From assembly GCF_015278125.1 (NCBI RefSeq), contig NZ_JADILO010000035.1, forward strand, positions 1 to 64,000: 64,000 bases of DNA, read 5' to 3'. The notes under the pieces are model-generated. The model worked only from the letters and a program-made list of their open reading frames with translations, did not search any database and was not told the DNA's origin. This DNA comes from Vibrio fluminensis. GTDB lineage: Bacteria > Pseudomonadota > Gammaproteobacteria > Enterobacterales > Vibrionaceae. Positions within the stretch are counted from its first letter, which is position 1; the number at the start of each line of letters is the position of its first letter. Both the position numbers and the translations under genes were made by a program. Shown here one piece after another: positions 56,937 through 64,000 of the stretch.

Positions 56937-59012
56937 TTACTTATCCTGACGCATACCAGGTTGAGCACCTTCGTGTGGCTCAAGTAGCCATAGATCAGCG
57001 CCGCCAGGGCCTGCTGCTAGGATCATACCTTCAGACATACCAAACTTCATTTTACGAGGCTTAAGGTTTGCCACAACAACCGTTAGCTTACCTACTAGGT
57101 CTTCAGGGTTGTAAGCAGATTTGATGCCTGAGAATACTTGGCGCATTTCACCACCGATATCCAATTGGAATTTCAGTAGTTTGTCTGCTTTTGGTACGGC
57201 TTCACAAGAAACAATCTTAGCGATACGTAGGTCAACTTTTGCAAATGCATCAAACTCAATTTCTTCTGCAATTGGGTCTTTGCTTAGTTCAGTTTCACCT
57301 GCTGATTTTGCCGCTTCTGCTTTCTCTTTTGCTGCCATTTCAGCGGCTGCATCTTCTTTAGAGGCTTCGATCATCGCTTCGATGTTCTTAGGATCGATGC
57401 GGCTGAATAGCGCTTTAAATGCCGTGATTTCGTGAGCTGTTAGCGGAGCCGCGATGCCTTCCCAAGTCAGTTCTTGGTTTAGGAATGCTTCTGTACGCGC
57501 CGCAAGTGCAGGCATTACAGGCTTCAAGTAAGTCATCAGAACGCGGAACAGGTTGATACCTACAGAACAGATTTCTTGTAGTTCCTGATCTTTGCCTTCT
57601 TCTTTAGCAACTACCCAAGGTGCTTTTTCGTCCACGTATTGGTTTGCTTTGTCAGCAAGCGCTGTGATTTCACGGATTGCTCGACCAAATTCGCGAGTTT
57701 CGAAAAGCTCAGCAATACGATCAGCAGCCGATACAAATTCATTGTATAGCTCAGGCTCTGCGAAGTTTTCAGCCAGTTTGCCTTCAAAACGTTTAGTAAT
57801 GAAGCCAGCGTTACGTGATGCTAGGTTAACAATCTTGTTTACTACGTCAGCGTTTACACGTTGAGAGAAGTCTTCAAGGTTAAGGTCTAGGTCATCAATA
57901 CGGCTATTTAGTTTCGCCGCGTAGTAGTAACGTAGACATTCTGGGTCTAGGTGATTTAGGTATGTGCTTGCTTTAACAAACGTACCTTTTGACTTAGACA
58001 TTTTCGCGCCGTTTACCGTTACGTAGCCGTGAACGAATACGTTGTTTGGTTTGCGGAAACCAGAGCCTTCTAGCATTGCTGGCCAGAATAGGCTGTGGAA
58101 GTAAACGATGTCTTTACCGATGAAGTGGTACAGCTCAGTTGTGCTGTCTTTTTTCCAGTATTCGTCGAAGTCTAGACCTTCTGTCTTATCACATAGGTTC
58201 TTGAATGAAGCCATGTAACCAACAGGTGCATCTAGCCAAACGTAGAAGAATTTGTTCTCTTCACCAGGGATCTCGAAACCGAAGTAAGGTGCATCACGTG
58301 AGATATCCCACTGTTGTAGACCTGACTCGAACCACTCTTGCATCTTGTTCGCTGTTTCAGATTGTAGCGAGCCAGAGCGAGTCCACTCTTTTAGCATGCT
58401 TTCAAACTGAGGTAGATCGAAGAAGAAATGCTCAGAATCTTTCATGATCGGTGTTGCGCCAGACACTGCTGATTTTGGATCAATCAGTTCAGTTGGGCTG
58501 TATGTTTCACCACAGTTGTCACAGTTGTCGCCATATTGATCTTCAGACTTACACTTAGGGCAAGTACCTTTAACAAAACGGTCAGGTAGGAACATCTCTT
58601 TTTCTGGGTCAAACAGCTGAGAGATAGTGCGGCTAGAAATAAAGCCATTTTTCTTCAGTTGTAGATAGATGTGAGATGCCAACTCGCGGTTCTCGTCAGA
58701 ATGCGTGCTGTGGTAGTTATCAAAGCTGATATCGAAGCCAGCGAAGTCTTTCTGGTGTTCTTCACTTACTGCTGCGATCATCTCTTCAGGAGAGATACCC
58801 ATCTGTTGAGCTTTAAGCATGATCGGTGTGCCGTGAGCGTCGTCAGCACAGATGAAGTTTACAGTGTTGCCACGTAGGCGTTGGTAACGAACCCAGATGT
58901 CAGCTTGGATATGCTCAAGCATATGACCTAGGTGGATCGAACCGTTAGCGTACGGAAGGGCACAAGTTACCAGCATTTTCCTTGCAGGAAAGTTTCTTGG
59001 ATCGTTTGCCAT
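56937..59012 (-). CDS. metG: Methionyl-tRNA synthetase
   Basis: 691 residues. It charges elongator and initiator tRNA(Met). The class I motif HLGH is at residues 27-30, the zinc knuckle is CPKC/CDNC, and KMSKS is in GAKMSKSKGTFV. The C-terminal EMAPII-type tRNA-binding domain (FAKVDLRIAKIVSCEAVPKADKLLKF to the end) mediates dimerisation. The ATG at 59010-59012 is chosen from the family N-terminus MANDPRNFPARKMLVTCALPYANG; the Shine-Dalgarno is weak. It is divergent from apbC, as in E. coli (metG/mrp). Confidence 0.98.
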   Translation of the reverse strand: MANDPRNFPARKMLVTCALPYANGSIHLGHMLEHIQADIWVRYQRLRGNTVNFICADDAHGTPIMLKAQQMGISPEEMIAAVSEEHQKDFAGFDISFDNYHSTHSDENRELASHIYLQLKKNGFISSRTISQLFDPEKEMFLPDRFVKGTCPKCKSEDQYGDNCDNCGETYSPTELIDPKSAVSGATPIMKDSEHFFFDLPQFESMLKEWTRSGSLQSETANKMQEWFESGLQQWDISRDAPYFGFEIPGEENKFFYVWLDAPVGYMASFKNLCDKTEGLDFDEYWKKDSTTELYHFIGKDIVYFHSLFWPAMLEGSGFRKPNNVFVHGYVTVNGAKMSKSKGTFVKASTYLNHLDPECLRYYYAAKLNSRIDDLDLNLEDFSQRVNADVVNKIVNLASRNAGFITKRFEGKLAENFAEPELYNEFVSAADRIAELFETREFGRAIREITALADKANQYVDEKAPWVVAKEEGKDQELQEICSVGINLFRVLMTYLKPVMPALAARTEAFLNQELTWEGIAAPLTAHEITAFKALFSRIDPKNIEAMIEASKEDAAAEMAAKEKAEAAKSAGETELSKDPIAEEIEFDAFAKVDLRIAKIVSCEAVPKADKLLKFQLDIGGEMRQVFSGIKSAYNPEDLVGKLTVVVANLKPRKMKFGMSEGMILAAGPGGADLWLLEPHEGAQPGMRQDK

Positions 59013-59170
59013 ACTTAATATTCGCTTTTCTCGATAGGTACAAAAAATAGAGACTAATACTACCCGATTCAAACAGCGACTCCAAGGTGTCAAATCGGCA
59101 ATCCCCTAGTTTTTTCAGGGTTCTGTATCGGCGATTCGAGTGCTAGGATGGGAGGGATAAAGGAGGACCT

Positions 59171-60244
59171 ATGCGTCAGTTCAATTCCAAACAAGATTTT
59201 TGCGATTGGTTAAGCCAATACGAGCACCATTCTGTGATTCAAAACTGGGCATCCACACCGGGTATTGTCAGTGTCGATGCGGAAGGTTTTTTTGATATTA
59301 AACTCCCGTACGCTGCGAATCAGCTGGTGGCTGATATCGACCAATGGATTCAAGCTCAGCAACAGAGTCAAGTAGTGGCTAAGTTTAACTACCGAGTGGG
59401 CGTGCAGGTGAAGACGCTAGTGAATCACCTTGGCAGTACAGTAAAAGGCGTGAAAAACATTATTGCTGTCACGTCAGCGAAAGGTGGCGTTGGTAAGTCG
59501 ACAACCTCAGTCAACTTAGCGTTAGCCATCTCGCGCAGCGGTGCCAAAGTAGGCCTACTTGATGCCGATATCTATGGTCCTTCAGTGCCAATGATGATTG
59601 GTCAGGTTGAGGCGCAACCAACGGTACGTGATAATAAGTGGATGCAGCCAGTTGAAGCCCATGGTATCTACACCCACTCGATTGGTTATCTTGTGTCTAA
59701 AGATGAAGCCACCATTTGGCGTGGTCCGATGGCATCGAAAGCGCTGGCTCAATTACTCAATGAAACGGATTGGCCTGAATTGGATTATCTTGTGATTGAT
59801 ATGCCGCCAGGTACGGGTGATATTCAATTGAGTCTCGCGCAGCAAATTCCAGTTACAGGCGCCGTGATTGTCACTACTCCGCAAGATCTTGCTTTAGCTG
59901 ATGCGCGCAAAGGTGCCGCGATGTTCGATAAAGTGGGGATCCCTTTGGTCGGTTTGGTTGAGAACATGAGTTATCACATCTGTAGCAATTGTGGTCACCA
60001 AGAACATATCTTTGGTACGGGTGGCGCGGAGAAGATGTCGGCGGAGTACAATTTGGACTTATTGGGACAAATTCCACTCGATATTCATGTTCGTGAAGAT
60101 ATCGATGCTGGTTGCCCAACCGTGGCCGCACGACCAGATTCTGAACATACCAAGCAGTACCTAGAACTGGCAGAGGCCGTCTGTGCACGCCTCTACTGGC
60201 GAGGTGATGTTCAACCAGATGCTATAAACATCACCATGTTGTGA
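59171..60244 (+). CDS. apbC: Iron-sulfur cluster carrier ApbC/Mrp
   Basis: 357 residues. A P-loop ATPase that carries [4Fe-4S] clusters to target proteins. An N-terminal MIP18-like segment (about residues 1-80) is followed by the deviant Walker A SAKGGVGKST at residues 102-111. The cluster-bridging Cys271 and Cys274 are in CSNCGH. DIYGPSVPMMIG and DMPPGTGDIQL are typical Mrp motifs. It is divergent from metG. Confidence 0.96.
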   Translation: MRQFNSKQDFCDWLSQYEHHSVIQNWASTPGIVSVDAEGFFDIKLPYAANQLVADIDQWIQAQQQSQVVAKFNYRVGVQVKTLVNHLGSTVKGVKNIIAVTSAKGGVGKSTTSVNLALAISRSGAKVGLLDADIYGPSVPMMIGQVEAQPTVRDNKWMQPVEAHGIYTHSIGYLVSKDEATIWRGPMASKALAQLLNETDWPELDYLVIDMPPGTGDIQLSLAQQIPVTGAVIVTTPQDLALADARKGAAMFDKVGIPLVGLVENMSYHICSNCGHQEHIFGTGGAEKMSAEYNLDLLGQIPLDIHVREDIDAGCPTVAARPDSEHTKQYLELAEAVCARLYWRGDVQPDAINITML

Positions 60245-60263
60245 GTGCTGTTGTATATCTAGA

Positions 60264-60300
60264 TTTAGCTGGTGTTATGCCAGCTAAACGTTTGCTTTGT
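60264..60300 (+). terminator. Possible terminator after apbC
   Basis: A 9-bp perfect stem TTTAGCTGG/CCAGCTAAA with a 7-nt loop, followed by a T-rich but interrupted stretch. Confidence 0.55.
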
Positions 60301-60467
60301 CTTTTCTTATTCCATTTTGTATAGAAAGACGATTTAGTCTATTACTTTCTGGTATCTCACTAATGAACTCCCTATAATCAGGCAGTTTAATTTGGCTCTG
60401 CTAACCTTTCCATGCCACACTATTAGCAGGTCACAGCTCACCAATCAATTCATCGGGTGCAAGAATA

Positions 60468-61109
60468 ATGTCTGATAATAATCAATGTGTAATCGTCGGT
60501 ATTGCTGGCGCGTCAGCTTCTGGTAAAAGCTTAATCGCAAGCACTATTTATAATGAACTTCGCGAGAAGGTAGGCGATCATCAAATTGGTGTAATTACGG
60601 AAGATTGCTACTACAACGACCAGACTCATCTGAGCATGGAAGAACGTGTAAAAACTAACTATGACCACCCGAGTGCACTAGATCACGATCTACTGTGTGA
60701 TCACCTAGAGAAACTAGTTAAAGGTGAAGCGGTTGAAGTGCCTGAGTACAGCTACTCAGAGCATACTCGTACAGAGAACACCACAACAATGACACCAAAG
60801 AAAGTGATCATTCTTGAAGGTATTCTACTTCTAACAGATCCACGTCTACGTAAACTGTGTCATGCGACAGTATTTATGGATACTCCGCTTGATATCTGTC
60901 TATTGCGCCGTGTTAAGCGTGACGTAGAAGAGCGTGGTCGTACAATGGAATCGGTACTTAAACAGTACCAAGAGACTGTACGTCCAATGTTTATGCAGTT
61001 TATTGAACCATCAAAGCAATACGCAGACATCATCGTTCCTCGCGGTGGTAAAAACCGTATCGCGATCGATGTGCTTAAAGCGCACATTGCTAAGCTTCTG
61101 AAATCTTAA
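60468..61109 (+). CDS. udk: Uridine kinase
   Basis: 213 residues. It phosphorylates uridine and cytidine with GTP or ATP. The P-loop GASASGKS is at residues 14-21. EDCYYNDQTHLSMEERVKTNYDHPSALDHDLL, YSEHTRTENT and FMDTPLDICLLRRVKRDVEERGR are typical. Together with nutA, uraA and udp it gives a complete uridine salvage route in this window. Confidence 0.97.
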   Translation: MSDNNQCVIVGIAGASASGKSLIASTIYNELREKVGDHQIGVITEDCYYNDQTHLSMEERVKTNYDHPSALDHDLLCDHLEKLVKGEAVEVPEYSYSEHTRTENTTTMTPKKVIILEGILLLTDPRLRKLCHATVFMDTPLDICLLRRVKRDVEERGRTMESVLKQYQETVRPMFMQFIEPSKQYADIIVPRGGKNRIAIDVLKAHIAKLLKS

Positions 61110-61147
61110 CCTAATTCTGATTTTAGAGACTTTATTTTTTTCTCGAT

Positions 61148-61178
61148 AAGTGGCACTTTAAGTGCCACTTTCTTTTTG
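61148..61178 (+). terminator. Rho-independent terminator after udk
   Basis: AAGTGGCACT pairs perfectly with AGTGCCACTT around a 3-nt loop and is followed by TCTTTTT. Confidence 0.88.
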
Positions 61179-61279
61179 CTGCAAGATAATCGTTTTTGTA
61201 CTAATTTTGCGCTAAACCATTATACTTTCAGTAAACTTTTCCCACATCGCCGCTAGGCAGTTAAGCAAGGACTCTGCTG

Positions 61280-63415
61280 ATGAAGAAAATCGCGTTAGTG
61301 CTCGCCATTCCTATCGTGGCAATCATCGCCGCCATCTTGGCATTGGTGTTGCTCGTAAATCCTAACCAATTTAAGCCCCTTATCGTTGAGCAAGCTAAAC
61401 AGCAAACTGGTTTAGATCTTGTGATTGAAGGCGACATTGATTGGCAATTCTTCCCTTCGGTTGGTTTTACGTTAGGCAAAACTGAACTGAAGAACCCACA
61501 AGGTTTTAGTCAGCCTAATCTGTTTAAAGTCGAACAGGTCGGTATCGATGTTTCAGTGATGCCTCTGTTTAGTCAGCAGCTAGAAATTGGCAATGTGACG
61601 CTTGATGGCGCGGAGTTCTACCTTGAAACCCGTAAAGATGGCGTGAAAAACTTAGATGCGCTCCAAGCAAATAAACCACAAGCGGCTTCTGAGCCAGCAT
61701 CATCTACGCCGGAAAATGCGCCAGCGACAGAGCAGAGTGAACAGCCAGCATCAGCTTGGACTATCAGCCTAGCGGGTATTTCGATTACCAATGCACTACT
61801 TGATATTCAAGATGATCAGGCGGGTACGCATACCAAATTGTACGACGTGTCGCTGACGTTAACCGAGTTCGCTCTGGATGCTTGGAGCAAAGCAGATTTT
61901 GCGATGAAAGGTGAAACCAATCAGCAAAAATTTGCAGCGCAAGGCACCGCAGAGTTGAAATTGATGACAGGTTTTACTCAATATGAGCTAAAAAACATCA
62001 GTTTTGATGCGAGTTATAGCGATGCAAGTAACAAGATAGAGTCTGCTTCAATTCAATTGGATACCTTTGCGTTCGATCAAGCCAACAACCTCAAGTATGC
62101 AGTTAAGGGAACCGTGGCAGATTTAGCGCTTGATCTTAAAGGCGGTGCACAGCTGACGGTAGATAAAGCGATCAGTAAAGTGACCATGAAGCAGCTGGGG
62201 CTCGATGCTACATTTGAAGGTGCAGCATTGCCGCAATCGCCAATGAAAGTGGATATGGCATCGGACTTAACGTTTGATTTAACTAAAAACCACTTAAGTT
62301 TTGTATTGGAAAAACTGACCGCCAATGCTTTGCAGTTTGATGGTAAGTTAGATGTGACACTCGCAGACATTCCAAAGATTATCTTTAATCTTCACAGTCC
62401 TGAAATTGATGTTGATGCATTCTTAGGCACAGACAAAGATACTCAAGAAAAATCGGGTAAACAAACGAGTGAAGGTGAAGCTAAGTCTGAACAACAGAGT
62501 CAAGTTGCCAAGGCTGAGAAAGAGCAGGAGCCAGATCTAACGGCGTTAAAAGCGCTGGATGTGACCGGTGCAATCACGATTGATAAGTTCAAGGCAGGCA
62601 ATGCGAAAATGCAAAACGTTGCGGCTAAGTTCAGCGTTAATCGTGGCCTAGTCAAACTCACCTCATTTAGCTCAAATCTCTACGATGGTTCTATCAAAGC
62701 GACCGCAACGTTAGATGCACGTAAATCGCCAGCGACCTACAGTGCTAAAAAACAGATCAAAGGCGTGAAAGTGCTACCGTTACTGATTGATGTGGCGCAA
62801 AACGATAAGTTAGAAGGCACTGGCAATATTGATGTTGACGTTAAAGGTAAAGGTTTAGCGCCAACTACAATGAAGCAAAATCTTGCCGGTACAATTAAGA
62901 TCAACTTTGCGGATGGTGCGGTTAATGGTATCAACGTCGCGCAGTTAATCCGAGAGAACTACGCGAAGTTTAAAGGCGAGTCTGTAGAAGGACAGGACCA
63001 AGCTAAGAAGACCGACTTCAGCGCGATGACAGCCACGCTAAACTTGAAAAATGGCGTGGTATCGACCAATAACCTTCATGCTCAATCGCCATTGCTGCGT
63101 GTTCGTGGTGAAGGTAGTGCTAATTACCTCAATGAGACCGCAGATTTTACTATTAGCACCTCGATCGTTGGTTCGCTAGAAGGGCAGGGTGGTAAGGACA
63201 TCGACGAGCTAAAAGATCTCACCATTCCAATTAATGTGTCAGGCAAATGGTCTGATCCGAAGTTCAAATTGGTCTTTGATGATGTGTTGAAACAGAAAGC
63301 ACAAAAAGAGATCGATCGTGGTCTTGAAAAGCTTGATGAAAAGTTGGGCGAAAAAATCAAAGATGAAAAAACCCGAGATGCGGTAAATAGCATTATTAAA
63401 GGTTTGTTTAACTAA
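61280..63415 (+). CDS. asmA: AsmA-family protein
   Basis: 711 residues. One N-terminal membrane helix (KKIALVLAIPIVAIIAAILALVLL) anchors a large periplasmic beta-rich body, as in AsmA-like proteins that bridge inner and outer membrane and are linked to phospholipid transport and outer-membrane homeostasis. AsmA landmarks are NPNQFKPLIVEQAKQQTGLDLVIEGDIDWQFFPSVGFTLGK and the C-terminal INFADGAVNGINVAQLIRENYAKFKG. A charged, low-complexity linker lies near residues 385-420 and a Pro/Ala-rich one near 135-155. Single gene. Confidence 0.93.
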   Translation: MKKIALVLAIPIVAIIAAILALVLLVNPNQFKPLIVEQAKQQTGLDLVIEGDIDWQFFPSVGFTLGKTELKNPQGFSQPNLFKVEQVGIDVSVMPLFSQQLEIGNVTLDGAEFYLETRKDGVKNLDALQANKPQAASEPASSTPENAPATEQSEQPASAWTISLAGISITNALLDIQDDQAGTHTKLYDVSLTLTEFALDAWSKADFAMKGETNQQKFAAQGTAELKLMTGFTQYELKNISFDASYSDASNKIESASIQLDTFAFDQANNLKYAVKGTVADLALDLKGGAQLTVDKAISKVTMKQLGLDATFEGAALPQSPMKVDMASDLTFDLTKNHLSFVLEKLTANALQFDGKLDVTLADIPKIIFNLHSPEIDVDAFLGTDKDTQEKSGKQTSEGEAKSEQQSQVAKAEKEQEPDLTALKALDVTGAITIDKFKAGNAKMQNVAAKFSVNRGLVKLTSFSSNLYDGSIKATATLDARKSPATYSAKKQIKGVKVLPLLIDVAQNDKLEGTGNIDVDVKGKGLAPTTMKQNLAGTIKINFADGAVNGINVAQLIRENYAKFKGESVEGQDQAKKTDFSAMTATLNLKNGVVSTNNLHAQSPLLRVRGEGSANYLNETADFTISTSIVGSLEGQGGKDIDELKDLTIPINVSGKWSDPKFKLVFDDVLKQKAQKEIDRGLEKLDEKLGEKIKDEKTRDAVNSIIKGLFN

Positions 63416-63434
63416 CATTATTGATATTGAAATG

Positions 63435-63461
63435 AAAGCCCTCAGTTTGAGGGCTTTTTTT
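63435..63461 (+). terminator. Rho-independent terminator after asmA
   Basis: AAAGCCCTCA pairs perfectly with TGAGGGCTTT around loop GTT and is followed by a run of T. Confidence 0.9.
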
Positions 63462-63467
63462 ATGATT

Positions 63468-64000
63468 CTATTTGCTTAGCTTGAAGTTGAAGAACTCACT
63501 GGTGCCATCGTCGTTGTCACTGGCAAGTACGCCTTCTAACTTGGTTGGCGTTTCGCTGGTAAAGGCGACTGACTCAACTTTGGTGATGACTCTTTGGTTG
63601 TTGTTCATCAATGGAATGAGATTGTCACTGAGATCGACTGTCTGGCTTTGTGATAACGTATTGAGTGGAACAACGCCGACATAACTTCCTAAGATTTCAC
63701 CATCATTGTAAGCATCTCCTGTTGCTTCAATTGATGCCGTTACCACTAAGCTTTGTGTATCACTCCAATATTCAGCGCCTGATAGGCCAGCTTCAAAACC
63801 TTCTACGACCGTTAGGTTGACGTGGTAGGCTCTGATGTCTTCTAGCAGTTCATCTTCACCCGCAAGGTAGTCTTGGAAATCGTCTAGGTCAATTTCAAAA
63901 ATGACGTTTGAACCACCATTGCCACGGTTGATAATGTACGCATAATCTTCAGATGAGGCTAAACCTTCGATATTAATTTCTTGATCCGCGCTATAACCTG
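63468..64000 (-). CDS. C-terminal part of an uncharacterised protein, cut by window edge
   Basis: The frame is open from the right edge of the window to the stop at 63468-63470, giving the last 177 residues; the start lies outside. A shorter reading starting with GTG at 63746 is rejected because the frame continues upstream without a stop. The visible part has INIEGLASSEDYAYIINRG and SNVIFEIDLDDFQDYL, which look like blades of a beta-propeller such as phytase-like/DUF6929 or SdiA-regulated proteins. The family is a guess. It is convergent with asmA. Confidence 0.8.
   Translation of the reverse strand, partial: GYSADQEINIEGLASSEDYAYIINRGNGGSNVIFEIDLDDFQDYLAGEDELLEDIRAYHVNLTVVEGFEAGLSGAEYWSDTQSLVVTASIEATGDAYNDGEILGSYVGVVPLNTLSQSQTVDLSDNLIPLMNNNQRVITKVESVAFTSETPTKLEGVLASDNDDGTSEFFNFKLSK

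Noticed and set aside
1..64000. Mobile elements, prophage, integron cassettes or defence islands
   Set aside because: No transposase, integrase, attC-like sites, toxin-antitoxin pair or defence gene was seen; gene order is conserved core chromosome.

Overview
The window looks like a stretch of the large chromosome of a Vibrio species. The quorum-sensing trio qrr1-luxO-luxU, the sodium-motor T-ring gene motY, a NutA-type 5'-nucleotidase and the long methionine/leucine/glutamine tRNA operon all fit that genus. Species cannot be assigned from sequence inspection alone. Base composition and gene content are uniform core chromosome. No prophage, integron, transposase or CRISPR array was seen.

Layout. 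1-1.7 kb: a leftward tRNA operon (12 complete tRNAs plus the tip of a 13th) with a strong stable-RNA promoter. 1.8-6.2 kb: leftward ychF, pth, prs, ispE, lolB. 6.5-11.8 kb: rightward hemA-prfA-prmC-sirB2-sirB1-kdsA. 12-20.5 kb: nutA, ybaK, uraA (whose 3' end carries 19 copies of a 7-bp repeat), a DUF2066 gene, then leftward bepA-arsC-wrbA-DUF2069. 20.8-24.1 kb: a TusA-like gene coupled to perM, and a chemoreceptor. 24.2-27.6 kb: bcp and gcvR diverging from dapA-bamC. 27.6-32.7 kb: a Na+/H+ antiporter-family gene, rnt, motY, a Fur-box-preceded DUF2753 gene, gloA, nth. 32.7-39.0 kb: the rsxABCDGE electron-transport operon, with a repeat-expanded rsxC. 39.4-43.5 kb: dcuB, tRNA-Asn and LexA-controlled uvrB, with a DnaA-box/GATC-rich intergenic region. 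43.5-46.4 kb: qrr1, luxO, luxU, yvcK. 46.6-49.5 kb: a Moco-riboswitch-like leader and moaABCDE. 49.7-54.0 kb: a CBS protein, a MATE transporter and zntA with a ZntR-type promoter. 54.3-64 kb: udp, a DUF1456 gene, an unassigned membrane-anchored gene, metG, apbC, udk, asmA and a truncated gene.

How the genes work together. Several blocks are functional units: translation (tRNAs, pth, prfA, prmC, ybaK, metG), pyrimidine/nucleotide salvage (nutA, uraA, udp, udk, prs), molybdopterin synthesis, redox membrane biochemistry (rsx) and the LuxO phosphorelay. Candidate PurR boxes precede nutA and uraA, and CRP-like sites precede udp, which suggests coordinated nucleoside scavenging.

Most of the window is ordinary housekeeping DNA. 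The parts most worth a second look are the 7-bp repeat tract that can switch the UraA C-terminus, a DARS1-like candidate upstream of uvrB, a putative leader ORF abutting dapA, the Fur box in front of the Cys-rich DUF2753 protein, the rsxC tandem array, and a nested inverted repeat beside metG. All are inferences from reading the sequence and have not been tested by search or folding.
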